From: Schistocephalus solidus
Taxonomy: Eukaryota; Platyhelminthes; Cestoda; Diphyllobothriidea; Diphyllobothriidae
NCBI GenBank assembly: GCA_017591395.1
Contig: WEDG01000216.1
Coordinates: forward strand, 1-64,000
DNA: 64,000 nucleotides
Direction: 5' to 3'
Below, in pieces: positions 31,490-43,489 of this stretch; the stretch's first letter is position 1; each line of letters starts with the position of its first letter. Both the position numbers and the translations under genes were made by a program. Below the pieces are notes generated by a model that was not told the DNA's origin, did not search any database, and saw only the letters and a list, made by a program, of their open reading frames with translations.

Positions 31490-33020
31490 TTAGAATTTGT
31501 ATTTGGTTAGCACCGGGAAGGCACTGTCTAAGCAAACATTTGTAACGAAATAAAGTTATGACAATGTGTGCAGATAAAATGTACAAATACATAACTTGTT
31601 ATGCTATGTCAACAGTTAGCAATGTTTTAAAATTAATAGTGAAGTAGAAAAAATAGGCAGTGAAAAAAAACTCCTACCATAAAAATGGAGGCAGAGTTTA
31701 ATAGGCCATCATTTTTGAAAAGAAGGTAAGAGAAAAAAACTGCTTAGGAAAAATGGTAAGGCGGTAGATTAGGGTAATACTACAGTAGCATTTTAGAATG
31801 AGATAATGAAACGTCGAGGTGATTCGTTCTTGATCACTTAGGCGCATGAAACAAAATCTCACGAAAATGCGTCGATGAACTTAAGTCCTCAGTATCTTAG
31901 GATCCAGAATAGAATTCTGATGATGGTAAGTATCCAAAGAAACGGTAGCATTTTAGACTGTGGACCACCGAATGTGTACGTCCGAATGATGTCATCATTT
32001 GGAGGACTGGTGATATAAGGAGACATCGTAGTTCATGGGCTACTCGAGGTAGCGAAAACATAATTTCAAGAGGGTCACTTTAATTCACGATGGTCCTTTC
32101 TCCGAGTCATGGGGAAAGCTACTGGTAAAAGATGAGGAAAATAAAAGTTTAATAGAATTAGTATTAAGATAAATGTGCAGTCTTCGCTTGAATGCAGATA
32201 GCCAAGTTAACGACCTAATTTCAATTGGTTAGTTATTCCAAGAAACCTATACCTAGAAGCAAAGAAGAGAGAGCGTTTACACGTGGAGGATGCAGGAGGA
32301 GGTATAATTAGGGCAGAAATTCTTAGGTTATAAGTCAGACTAGCGGGGGCAATGACATAAAACTTGGGAAGATTTGAGCTATTTTTTAGTCGAAAAGGTA
32401 GACATAAGCCTGCTTACAGTCACCTGACCCAAAGAAATGTTTGCTCCGTCAGCTGCCATCTTTTTGAGAAGGAAGTATTTGGAAGAGGCAGGTACAGGTG
32501 TTTTTTTGTGAAAAGTCATTTGACATTTTTAATTTTTGTACTGCTAGATTCGTTTAATAAACCGCAGAAAGTACAGCAAAATTCAAGAATTAAAAGTACA
32601 AACATACGATAAAGTCTTAATTTAATTTCAGGAAGAGATAAATTATAAGAAATAAAACCGCAAATCTGAGCAGCTTTGGCCGTAATTCTATCGGCATGAG
32701 GCGAAAGATCTAATTTATTTGTGTGGGTTAAGCCCAAGTCTTTGATGGAGGAACATTCAATCATAGGACAACCTTCAACGATAAGAGGTTGCGGCAGTCT
32801 TACAGGCCCAAAACGCATGAAGCGACATTTAGAAAGTGAGAACTCCATTAGCCACGTGGAGCTCTAGGCTGAAAGTGCGTCTTAGTCTGAATGAATTTGT
32901 TCTAGGCATCGTTTGTCCGTAGAGTTAGAGATGGAATACATGCATTCGAGGTCATCAGCATAAATAAAAGATAGGGGAGTACAAAATCCTATAGCTTCTA
33001 GTTGAGCTAGAAGTAGTTTA
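31490..33020 (-). mobile_element. LINE family E copy E2 (3' part of the E2+E3 copy)
   Basis: The 3' end shows the heptad-like tail (TTTAGAACTTTTAGAATTT on the plus strand), then the 3' UTR with the conserved hairpin (about 31655-31745), the C-terminal domain and the RT up to the catalytic box, which reads FIYADD here (about 32950-32970). The frame 32516-32848 carries KCRFMRFGPVRLPQPLI and IKDLGLTHTNKLDLSP. At 33020 it is interrupted by the tail of A5. The sequence that should follow is found again at 37667 (E3) after a gap of about 170 bases. Confidence 0.85.
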
Positions 33021-33354
33021 TTTTATTTTATTTATTTATTGCCAGGTTACAGGCAAGGTCATATATATATATGTATACAGTAGAGGGTCAAGCTGACAGT
33101 GAAAAAAACTCCTGATCGTTGTTTCATGTGTTTTCAGGAGAAAAAACTGCAGCTTATTGAGAAATTAAAGTTCTGGCCAGGGACGCGTTAACACAGGTGC
33201 CCGGTGAAGACCCTCTCCATTCAGTGTTACGGATCCGGTATTCTGCACCAGCAGGTATGTCGGCGAGCGGTTGTTCGCTGTCTACTGAGAAATAAGCCGA
33301 TTGAGGTCTGCAGAGCCAGCAATATTGCCCTCAGAATGAAGTCCGGCACTGGAT

Positions 33355-36230
33355 TCAGAGTCCGTGAACGCCATCAGAACCGAAGAGAGCTTCAACAGAG
33401 TCAGCACCCAAAAGTTTTGGAAGGTGTCCTGAATGTAGAAAACTAGTGACAGTTCGCGTAAACAAAGGATAGCTTTGCTGAATTTTGATACTTCTAGGTA
33501 GCTTATTCCAGATTGCTATAGCATTTACCGAAAAAATGTCGGTATCTAACTGTGCGTGCCAAAGGAAGAAATAAAAATACATCTCGATACCTGATGCGCC
33601 GAGAGTGCTCGAGGTGCCTCAGATATGTAAGAGGGTTAAATGTACGACTGTTTAGTAGTTTAAACAGTAAAAATAGTCCCTTCTGTAATCTACGAAGCCA
33701 TAGCGGGTCAAGGCTTTTAAGCTCACAGCGTTGTTGGTAGGACAGGTTTCGGTGATCTGAATAGAAAACTCTTTTTGTAAAGAATTAATGGACTGATTCT
33801 ATCTTCTTTCGTTCACTATCGTGCAGAAGACTAAATAGAAACGAGCAGTATTCCAGACTTGGCCTGACATACATTTTATAGAGGCAGATTCTAATTTTGA
33901 CGGTTTTAAAATTTCTGAGAATAAACCCAGTAGTTTGGCGAGCTTTCGAGACAATCAGGGCGCCGTGCTCTGACAGATTAAGACTACTAGAGTATGATAT
34001 GCCCAGATCCTTTATAACTCCGGGCACGTTTAGATCGTGACCGTCTTTGCTTAGGTGGGGCTGATGGTTGTCGCCAATAACCATAACGGAGCACTTTTGC
34101 CAAGAAACTGAGAGGCAACATGTGCGACACCACTGAGCGAAGACCTGAAGATCCGTTTTTAAGAGCTCAAGCACGATGTTGCGATCAATCGGTTTATATC
34201 GATAGGCAACTTTTAAATCGTCAGCGTACAGAAAGGGCCAACCATACTGTAACCAATCCGGAACATCGTTGACAAAGAGGAAAAATAGAAGCGGGCCGAG
34301 CACGCTGCCCTGAATAACTCCGCTCCTCACATGCGCGGGGTTGGAGATAACATCAGAAATTTTAACCCGTTGTGCGCGAGCATTCAAATAGGAAAATATT
34401 TAGTTCAGAAGCTTTTTACCTATGCCGAAGGAGGCAAGTTTCAGCAGTAGGAGATCATGGTCAATACGATCAAATGCCTTAGTGAAATCGAAGTAAACGG
34501 TGTAAATTGCAAAACCGCTGTCTCTAGATTTTAGCACATGATCGAAGAAAGAGAGCTTGCAAGTGTCACAAGACCTTTTTTCGGGAAAACCATGCTGAGC
34601 CGCATTAAGTAGGTTATTCTCTCTTAGGTGACACATCATCTTGTCTTTGATCGAGGTCTCGAAGATCCTCGAGACTGCTGGCAGATTTTTAATTGGCCTA
34701 AAGTCGTCAAATGACGTAGGTCGGCCGTGTTTCGGAATAGGCAGTATGTGCGATTCCTTCCATAAAATAGGGAAAGTTTCACTTTCAAGACCAAGATTAA
34801 ATATCTTATACAGAAGGGACGGAAAAATATCGTTGCATCCGCCTTTAAAACGCTGACCGGGACGCCATCTGGTCCTGGACTGCATGATTGACGAAAACGC
34901 CGAATGGCTACGGTCACGTCCCAGCGGGTAAACGTTATGGTTTCGAGGACGTTTTTGGTCCAAACCCGGATGTTAGGAAAGGGGGCGACAGTATGTTCAC
35001 TAAACGTTCTAGACAAGAACACATTGAAGCTATCAGCTGTCAACTTAGCGTCAGCTATTGGGTTTCCTAAGGCGTCACGAAGTACGGGGTGCTGCATTTT
35101 TCTCTGCACTTTTACTGCGCGCGAAAAGAGCTTCGCAACATTTAACGAAGGGTTTTCGGTAAAGGTAACCTCATCGGCTTCTCGTTTGTCGTCAGAGAGC
35201 CTCTTAGCCTCTTCAACGATTTGCTGGATCAAGGGCAGGACGCAGGTGTCGTTTTGTAGATGAAAACGACGGGAGGGTCTACGCAGTGTACGGCGGAATG
35301 ATAAAGGGAGGTAGACTTTATCCTTGAAATTCATAATTTTCTTACGGGGAATAAAACGAGAGATGAGTGGTCATAGAACTTTGTAAAAAGTATCAACACA
35401 AACATTCACATCCGAACATACAAAGAAGTTAGTTCAGTCGTGGGAATTTAGGTGTGTTAGCAATTCCCCCATATTTGCTGATCCGAAATCACGGAAAAAG
35501 CTGTATTTTTTGAAAAAAGTTTCGGTAGCCTCTTGTTCTAGTGTAGAAAGAACTATAGTGTGATCAGAATTTCCAAGTGAATCTAAAGGTGACACTGACG
35601 ATGGCTGACAACCTCTACAAAAAATAAAATCAAGTATGTTTGATCCTCGGGTGGAAAAATCAACTACCTGGTCCCACATGCCTATATCTATTGCCTCCAG
35701 TAGGTCTTCGAACTTTGCAGGACCGGAAGTTGGAAACCAGTGAACTTCAGGAAGATTGAAGTCACCTGCAATCAAGCAGTACTTCAGATTTAAGTCAGCT
35801 GCAGCGTAAAATGCCAGCGAGAGACAAAGATCGTAATCCTCGCTGGCATTGGGTGGGCGATAGACACTACCAACGAGTAAAGAGTAGTTATCTTTTTAGG
35901 ACTACTCGCAGCCAACAGCTCTCCTCTACCGCGGTAAATTGGCGATAGTCCAATGGAAAAAATGTAAGTGGTTGCCTAACATAGATATAGCTTCCTCCGC
36001 CACGGCCCTCGTGTCGATCATTCCGAATGTAAGTGTAGCCTAGAATAGAGAGTTCCGAGTCGGATACACAGGGTGTTGCCCATGTCTCTGTAACTATTAC
36101 AATGTCCGGGCGGTGGATGAAAACCAGAGTCTGAAGAAAAGGCATCTTATTAGGCAGAGACCTGGCATTGAGGACAATTAGTTTAAGCGGGCACGTTTTC
36201 GGTTTCTGAAACGGGACAATTAGGCTCTCA
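33355..36230 (-). pseudogene. LINE family A ORF2 (copy A5): endonuclease, linker, RT, C-terminus
   Basis: Read from right to left: endonuclease pieces at 35888-36145 (DIVIVTETWATP, GRGGGSYIYV) and 35434-35775 (AGDFNLPEVHWFPTSGPAKF, then NSDHTIVLSTLE with the SDH motif). Linker and first RT blocks follow at 34636-35334, RT at 34400-34963 (FDFTKAFDRIDHD) and 33785-34387 (GVIQGSVLGPLLFFLFVNDV, FLYADD intact). The C-terminus at 33355-33582 ends in SDGVHGL. This is the most complete ORF2 of the family here and the best reference for the A3/A4 interruption. It is broken by about five frame changes. Confidence 0.8.
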
Positions 36231-37068
36231 GGGTGTCTGCCTTCGGCCAGAGAAATGCTCTTTTCACTTGAACTATCTGTCCATCCCTTATTTTGAGATT
36301 CGCCTCACCATTGGTCTTTCGTGTTTTCAGTTCTATTATTAGCTGTCGCATTTTTCATTCGCTCTTTCAACCCATATTCCGGTTAAAAAAAACACTTCAG
36401 AATGCGTACCCCACAGGTTTGATTTTCTCTGTAGCAGGAGCTGTGCCTGCGCTTCGTTTTCCAAGATGATTTTAAGAGGTCTTGGTTGAGGATTTTAATC
36501 GGGTGTAGACAGAACCTACCCTATTCTATATGCCTTGAGTATATGAATGGACTCGCCGTCCGTCAGCAGCGTTTTTGCATACAATTTAAGGAGTTCCAAG
36601 TCATGTTTAACTCGCTCCTTTGGAATAATTGAAGCTGACTCCGGGCCACCTTTAATGACTACATTCTGTTTTCGACTCAATCTAGTGCCCGTTTGTAACT
36701 CAGATCTTTCAGCTTAGTGAGTACTGGTAACCAGCTCACTTTGCCTGATAGGTCCAGATGAGCCGGATGTTGGGCAGGCTGGAGCCAAGTCTCTGCACGA
36801 CTTGTTCTTCTTAGACCTTTTCTTCTTTGGCTTTACAAACTCGCCAACCTCTTCAACATCGCATGTTGGTGCAACGTCTACCAGTGATGTAGCGATGGGC
36901 GGTTAAGCCAGATTAGTGCTGATGCTACCCGAACTAAGTACCGGTAGAGTGGCGCAAGGACTAGATGGGGCTCCCTTCGGAAGTAGCGAAATTTCCTCTG
37001 GTTTACCGGGTCCAGCAGTCGCGATATGTTTAATGTGACTTTTATGTAAGCTTGAAGAAGCTATAAAT
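36231..37068 (-). pseudogene. LINE family A ORF1, C-terminal two thirds (copy A5)
   Basis: Matches A3 ORF1 from the GPGKPEE linker through the KPKKKRSKKNK basic patch to RKQNVVIKG and RPLKIILENEAQAQLLLQ. A stop after SISTNLA (near 36903) and later frameshifts break it. The N-terminal CxxC part is in A6, inverted. Confidence 0.7.
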
Positions 37069-37072
37069 GAAG

Positions 37073-37666
37073 CGCGTTGTTTGAAATTGTTTTCGAATTT
37101 CAAGTACCTCGAGCCTACGAGTTTTTAGTCTCTACCTCAGTGTAGAAGACACGGTGCTAGAAAATAATTAAAGAATTTTCTTTATATTCCTCTGAATTTG
37201 TAAATTGCGACTTGGACCCTCGGTCTTTGCGGCTTTCTGAAACTAACGCCAGCTGCGTGCTCCTTGCATCTGCTCTCAATCACGAAAGGGGCTCAAACCA
37301 AAGGCTGAGTCCTTATATTTTCATATTCCTATTGTTGAATATCCTTACTGACTCTCTGTTAATTTTGTGGCAATTCTAACATGCAAAACTTAAGTTCCAT
37401 AAGTTTATTGTCACAAACAATTGGTCCACGACCTAGTTTCTTGGGACCGTCTATCGGCACCTCTACCCACTCGGCCAAATTGGCAGGGGATCTTGCTAAG
37501 AAATTTAATGGACAAGCAGAAAACAATCGCAACTATCGTTATTCTGCTATTTGTTCACCTCTCGCTAAACGGGGTAAACGTTCAGTAAGCTTAACTAATG
37601 TAGCTTACGAAGACGAAACATGTATGGGGTGTTTCAACCTCCAGCAGAAATTCTCAGGGATGGAGC
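37073..37666 (+). mobile_element. LINE family A copy A6: inverted 5' segment of A5
   Basis: The 5' UTR and ORF1 N-terminus of family A on the plus strand, from the exact family 5' end (compare 23593) to the equivalent of about 24,190 in A3. The ORF1 start (MQNLSSISLLSQTIGPRPSF, from 37381) is open here, unlike in A3, and reaches ETCMGCFNLQQKFSGMER, where the sequence passes into element E3. Together with A5 it makes one whole element with an inverted 5' end. Confidence 0.85.
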
Positions 37667-40015
37667 GAAAATCCGTGATTTGTTTTGCAATTAGTTTTTG
37701 GAAATGTTTAGCAGGAGAGGGCGTTTTATGAACACCATGATAGTTATGAATGTCCGAGCGGGAACCAGATTTAAAAACTGGTATTATAATAGAAGTTTTT
37801 CAGTAGTCAGTGAGGAAACCATTTTCGAGAAATACTGAGAATAACTTGCTTAGTAAAAGTGGAAAATCCCTTAACTGTTTAATAAGTGAGTTTGGAATGT
37901 TATCAGTTCCAACCGAATGTGAATATTTAGATGAGCTATTTCCTTTTGAATACATGAAGGCGAGAAATTAATGGTTGTTAGAAGCGAATTTGAAAGCAGA
38001 GAAATTGTCGGAGTGGGCTAGTTTCAGTGGTAAAGTGGTTGGCAAAAAAACGAATTTAACAACTCTGCTTTGCCCAAATCGTCTGTAACAATTTTTTTGT
38101 TACAGTCGAGTAAGGGCGGAGTTACATTCAGACGCTTAGCCGATTACCGAACATGGAAGATATGAGCAACAGATTTGGGTGAATTGCCATCACTTAGTGC
38201 CCGAGACTCCCTACGCTTATCTCTCGCGAGCCTAATTTTCGATGCTTATTCAAATATTTGTACAATCCTTAAATGAACTGACAAAGAGATTTTAGATGAA
38301 TATTTATGTTGCTTCGTAATTTTTTAAGTCTGTTCTGGAGAAAATGCGGAACAGTAGAAGAAGCTGTATTTGAATAAAAAAATGTTAAATGGGATAGAAG
38401 CCTGAATTTTTTCTGTGAGGCTCTGCAATAGCTCACGGAAAAATTTTGGATCGTTAATTGACAATATGCTATGCCAATCTAGAGTGCTTTCGAAATTATT
38501 TATTATTTCATGTTTTGTTTAAGCAATGTCGAGGTTATTGCATTTAACCTCGGGCTTTGTAAGAAGGGGGGACTGGAAAACAACAGTAAATTATTGCGTA
38601 ATCACTTGTGAATAGGTAACGATGGAATTTCATAGAAAGAGGGTGGACATCATTTGTAAAAATGAAATCCAAAATGTTGTAATTTCTAGTAACTGATCTG
38701 ACCAGTTGGGACATATTTGAAAATTCATAGTATCGACCAAATTCTGATGTTTAGGCGGAGAGGAATTTGCCTGCCAGTCAATGTCTGGCAGATTGAAATC
38801 GCCTACGATTATTTTGACATCATATTTAGTGTCTGCAACTTTTTCAAATAGTTCACCGAGCTCACTTTCATTGACAGAATAACACGGAGGATTATAGACA
38901 CAGCCAATTAACGCTTTTTTATTATGCGGGAGGATGACTGAAGCAAAGCATAAATTTCCAGAAAAGGACGAAATGCTCAGCTGAAAAGGGAAATGTACAA
39001 AGGATGACTTAATATAAAGGAGGCAACCACCGCCACGTTTATCAGCGCGGTCTTGTCGATACCAATTGAAATTATCTATAGCAAGCATTGAGTCAGAAAT
39101 AAGAGAGTAAACTCAGGATTCAGTGATGCACAGCACATCTGTAGCAAGCTCAAAGGCTACTGTCCTAAGCTCAGCCATCTTATTTACAACTGATCTCGCA
39201 TTGAGTGAAACTAAGCTGAGCGTATTTCTGAGCTGCAGGTTACGCTCATCAGCATTTATAAAAAAAGGATAATTTGGCGGCCTAGAAGAAAACAGGAATG
39301 AAGAAAGGAAAGGTGGGAAACAAAATTGCTCTTGTGTTCAATTTGTCGAAATGCTACTGTTAAGAGAACTGAGATTACTGTACAACGGCATATTTGGATA
39401 AAAACCTTGGAAGGCAAAGCTATGTTGTGGTGATTGAAAGAGGGTGGGTGGCATAGAAATGAGATTTTGAGGGAAGTGAGCATAAATTGGCGGAAATCGT
39501 GCATTTGAAAAAGGAATAAATGATTTCGAAAAACTGGTAACATAATTAGAAGCGTTAATTATTTGGGGAATTCGGCCACCTTTTGGGTTGGGAAGGATGC
39601 TAACATTAGCGTTCGCAGCTGTTGTAGATGCTGAGGGGTTAGCAGGTTTCCCATTGGTAATGATATTACTGATTTTAATGCCTGGATTAGCCAATGATTC
39701 AGATTTACTAGGAGTTTTCTAAGGTTTAGTAGATTTGGCAGCTATAGCAGGCATGGTTTGCTTGGGATGAGAAAGAAGTGGCGTTGACACAATTTCACTC
39801 AAACCAGGAACAAGGTCAATGGGTGAAGATTCAGCTGGAATCGAAATTCCTGTCGATCCGGAGGGCCGTGGGCTTGCAGTAGCTAGATGACAAACCTCTG
39901 AGATACCTTTTGGTATTGAAAGTGTAGACCAAAACTTCTTGTTTGCTAATGAGGGTGAAACCCGACGTTCCATTTGGGTTTTATCCCTACAGCTAAACTA
40001 CTTTTTTTTTCAAAT
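37667..40015 (-). mobile_element. LINE family E copy E3 (5' part of the E2+E3 copy)
   Basis: Starts at AAAATCCGTGATTTG (equal to about 27,228 in E1) and extends to the 5' end of family E, beyond where E1 is truncated. It supplies the 5' region of the family: linker, the whole endonuclease and an upstream serine/proline/asparagine-rich coding stretch. It is the same copy as E2, split by the A5/A6 insertion. About 170 bases of E (27,058-27,227 in E1 numbering) are missing at the join. Confidence 0.85.
38630..39973 (-). pseudogene. LINE family E N-terminal region and APE endonuclease (E3)
   Basis: The frame 39719-39973 begins MERRVSPSLANKKFWSTLSI and continues past a stop into 39338-39694 (ITNGKPANPSASTTAANANV), a low-complexity Ser/Pro/Asn-rich segment without a known fold. 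This is either an ORF1 or an N-terminal extension. The endonuclease follows: VSLNARSVVNKMAELRTVAF, CITESW, then in the frame 38630-39088 the GGGCLLYI, GCVYNPP and VGDFNLPDIDW blocks. Catalytic N, E and GDFN residues are visible. The frames are separated by single stops or shifts. Confidence 0.7.
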
Positions 40016-40044
40016 ATTGAGCTGAGTGCTCATGCTTAGAGAAC

Positions 40045-40313
40045 AGCTGCTCGCCGAAATACCTCCTGGTGCAGAATACTGGATCCGTAACACTAAATGG
40101 AGAGGTTCTTCACCGGGCACCTGTGTTAACGCGTCCCTGTCCAGAACTTTAATTACTCAATAAGCTGCAATTTTTTCTCCTGAAAACACATGAAACAACG
40201 ATTAGGAGTTTTTTTCACTGTCAGATTGACAATCTACTGTATATATATATTTTTGACCTTGCCTGTAAACTGGCAATAAATAAATAAAATAAAATAAAAT
40301 AAAAATAAAATAA
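40045..40313 (+). mobile_element. LINE family A 3' end fragment A7
   Basis: Only the 3' UTR of family A: TCACCGGGCACCTGTGTTAA near 40111, the 3' UTR hairpin (about 40163-40230, inner helix CTCCTGA/TTAGGAG with one G-T pair), the terminal hairpin, and a long AAATA/AATAA tail at about 40275-40313. It is a strongly 5'-truncated insertion, the usual fate of LINEs. Confidence 0.85.
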
Positions 40314-40552
40314 CGTCAACTTCAATCGGTGAAAAAAGTTTGACCAGAATTGGCGGGTTTTGCTACGGGAAGACAACCTTTTAGCTTCAGCGACTTTAAA
40401 GTTAAAGCCGCATGAGTAAAGGAAATGAAATGCAACGTCCAGGCGGATTTTACTCTTTGGGACTTTTTTTAAAAGACAATCGAAAATTCGTTATGTCGGT
40501 CAATTGACTCAGTACTGACCATGTTTATAAAATGCTCTAGTTTCTCAAATTG

Positions 40553-41924
40553 TTTAAGAATTTATATTTGGTTAGCACCGGCAAGGCACTGTCTAAGCAA
40601 ACATTAGTAACTAAATAATGTTATGACAATGTGTGCAGATAAAATGTACAAAATACTAAATAATATAGACATAATTGTCCTGCTATGTCAACAGTTAGCG
40701 ATGTTTAAAAATTAGTGGTGAACTAGAAATAAATAGGCAGTGAAAAAACTCCTACCTTAAAAATGCAGGCAGAGTTCAATAGGCCTTCATTTTTGAATAG
40801 AAGGTAGGAGAAAAAACTGCTAAGGAAAAAATGGTCAGGTGGTAGAATAGGGTAATACTGCAGTAGAATTTCAGAATGAGATAATGAAACGTCGAGGTGA
40901 TTCGTTCTTGATCACTTAGGCGTATGAAACAAAATCTCACGAAAATGCGTCAATGAAATTGGGACCTCAGCATCTTAGGATCCAGAATTGAAATCTGATG
41001 ATGGTAAGTATCCAAAGAAACGGTAGCATTTTCGACTGTGGACCAACGAATGTTTACGTCCAAATATTGTCATCGTTTGGATGACAAGTGATATAAGGAG
41101 ACATCATAGTTCATGGGCACCTCGAGGTAGCGAAAATATAGTTTCAAGAGGGTCACTTAAATTCCCGATGGTCATTTCTCCGAGTCATGGGGAAAGCTAC
41201 TAGGAAAAGATAAGGAAAATAAAAGGTTAATATAATCAGTGTTAAGATAAACGTGCAGTATTCGCTTAAATGCAGATAGACTAGTAAACGACCTTATTTC
41301 AATTGGCAAGTTATTCGAAAGAAAACTATGCCTAGAAGAAAAGAAGAGAGAGCGTTTACACGTGGAGGATGCAGGGGGGAGGTACAATGTGTGCAGAATT
41401 TCTTAGCTTATAAAGAAGACTAACGGGGGTAATGACAGAAAGCTTGGGGAGAGTTGAACTATTATTTAGTCGGAAAAGGAGACAAATGCCTGCTTCAAGT
41501 CTCCTGACCCAAAGAAATTTTAGCTTCGTTAGCTGGCATCATGTTGAGTAGGAAGTAGTTGATAGAGTCGGAAATAGGAGTTTTTTTGTGAAATGTCTTT
41601 GAACATTTTCAATTTTCGAACGGCTAGTTTCGTTCATTTAACCGAAGAAAGGACAGCAAAATTCAAGAATGGTAAGTACAAACATACGATAAAGTCTTAA
41701 TTCAATTTCAGGAAGATAGAAAATATAAGAAATAAAGCCGCAAATCTAAGCAGCTTTGGCCGTAATTCTATCGGCATGAGGCGGAAGAACTAATTTATTG
41801 GTGTAGCCCATGTCCTTGATGGAGGAACATTCAATCATGGGGCAACCTTCAAAAATAAGAGGTTGCGACAGCCTTTTAGGCCCAAAACTCGTGTAGCGAC
41901 ACTTAGTAGGTGTGAACTCCGCCT
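40553..41924 (-). mobile_element. LINE family E copy E4, 3' part
   Basis: Third 3' copy of family E. It has the 3' tail at 40553, the 3' UTR hairpin at about 40733-40815 with the best-preserved inner helix (CTCCTACCTT/AAGGTAGGAG), C-terminal frames at 41172-41387 (ASSTCKRSLFFSSRHSFLSN) and RT frames up to KCRYTSFGPKRLSQPLIFEG. It stops at 41924, where a Penelope fragment begins. The 240 bases between A7 and E4 (40314-40552) are not recognised. Confidence 0.85.
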
Positions 41925-42172
41925 TTTTGAGAAGTCGGGTCTTCGAAGAAATCGGTTTAATATTCGAGAATTTACTTATCTTCAAAGTGCCATTAGGAAG
42001 CCCAACCATGAGTGATCGAAAGGAAAAGACCTGAAGTTCTGCCTCGCAATCCCTTCTGTGAAAAACGTACCGCAAAGCGATGGCACGAATCCTGAAATCT
42101 TTTGGGATCGGTTTGGCTCATAAGCCTGAATCAACAATCAGACAGCACATAATGAGGCACAAATAAATGCAA
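41925..42172 (+). pseudogene. Penelope-like element relic
   Basis: One frame reads MARILKSFGIGLAHKPESTI and then RQHIMRHK. It aligns with AVSRLLRPMGIGIAHRPQST and the following IRHLVMRPK of the Penelope C-terminus at 60,775-61,398. This is the junction between the RT thumb and the GIY-YIG endonuclease. The preceding 100 bases are a weaker match in the same frame with stops. Short and decayed. Confidence 0.6.
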
Positions 42173-43144
42173 AGATGAGCTAGCAAGCCAAATATATACT
42201 CAAAGACTTTTTCCTGCCAAACAAACTGTGTAAAAGGAAGAGGAAACAGCCGTAGAACGTAACGAAAAGGCACTAACTGGAATGAGATTCATTTGGCCCA
42301 ACATTTCGTAATCTCACTGGGACCCACCACCGAAGATGGCGGCAGATAATGTCGATGCAGGCATTAAGAGCGCAGATGCCATCTGACACGCACCCAGGAA
42401 AAATAATGAAAAGGTATTCTTGTCGGGAGTTCGCATATGGCAGGCGCCCGAGTCACTAATTTTATTTAGTGTATCACCGTCGTCGGTGATTGACATGAGG
42501 CTTACTCCGCCTCGACTTGGCGCAGCGATATCAGAATTGATTTCAATAAGCTTACTGTTGGTAGTACATTTAGTGTGACGTCTTTCTGCTTAGTGTCCCC
42601 TTTCCGTTTTCGAATGGTTAAAGCAGTAAACGTTGAGGCTTTGTCTGTTAAACTTATTTGTTTCGTCTGAATGGAATCTGAATAGAAGTTTCTATGGTAC
42701 CATGTCTTTTGTTTCTTGCAAAAGGCGGATGAGTATTTGCATTTTTAAATTAATTAGATTAATTGTTATGGCCCACTTAACCGGACCCAAAAATGAGATC
42801 GCCCGCTCAAGGCAGTCCTTTTAATAATTCCGGGAAGGGCCAATATTCCTGAGTCGTGACCCCAAAGCCAATCATAATGCACATGTAAATAGTTGCCCTC
42901 ATCCTAAAACTAACCCTTATTTAAACTAATGGAGTAAGCCCGTAAGCAAAGAAAGTTGAAATGATACCTAATGATTTTGAAAATGTGGGAGATGGCCACA
43001 TTCTCATGCGTTTTCAATTATGGTCTGCATAGGCATCGCTAAAGGAGCATTTGACAATGATAAAAGTTGACAGGCCACGTTAGATTGGGCCAAATTCCTC
43101 AGAAATCACACTAATGGGGACAGAGAGGGCTTCATTCAGTTAAC
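42173..43144. other. Unassigned DNA
   Basis: No recognised gene or repeat. Small frames at 42314-42496 (minus) and 42633-42824 (plus) carry no motif. The stretch holds the distal 3' flank of the receptor gene, which is transcribed towards it. Confidence 0.4.
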
Positions 43145-43260
43145 TCATATCAATTGGCCTCGCAAACGTATCGAGATACTTTATTTTGATACCAAAACTC
43201 GCATGTACAAATAGGGAATTCAAAGATGACTCACCTACATCTCCCTCCAATATAGTGATA
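43145..43260 (+). repeat. 3' end of repeat family G (copy G1)
   Basis: Matches 63,381-63,475 in inverted orientation: GGCCTCGCAAACGTATCGAG, TTTTGATACCAAAACTCG, TGTACAAATAGGGAATTCAA, ACTCACCTACATCTCCCTCC, followed by a decayed ATTGATAATGAT tail where the other copy has (ACTGAT)n. Such short 3' tandem tails are typical of LINE 3' ends. Confidence 0.6.
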
Positions 43261-43489
43261 TTGATAATGATACATTCATTTGAAATCTTCGGCGAATAAA
43301 TAAATTTATAGATCAGACAAGGTTAGGGTAAAATAATTATCGAAAATCATGTAGGACAGGGCTATTGCTAGGTTGAACGCTTTTTTGATTGGGATGTGAC
43401 CTGAATTTCAGACGTATAATTCTTACATCTCTGAAATTGTGACCGTTTCTAGCAAACACATGATTTGAAATGATTCTGAAGTTCGCGTT

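Larger units (their letters stand above)
33021..37068 (-). mobile_element. LINE family A copy A5 (main body of a twin-primed insertion)
   Basis: Nearly complete family A body on the minus strand: (TTTTA)n/(TTTA)n tail at 33021-33040, terminal hairpin, 3' UTR hairpin (about 33095-33155), ORF2 C-terminus, RT, linker, endonuclease and most of ORF1. It ends at 37068, at the position equal to about 24,310 in A3. The missing 5' 600 bases lie immediately beyond, at 37073-37666, in the opposite orientation (A6). Many stops and frameshifts are present. Confidence 0.9.

Noticed and set aside
42314..42824. Possible small genes near the Penelope relic
   Set aside because: Frames of 60 and 63 residues without motifs. 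The surrounding sequence has no conserved partner in the window.
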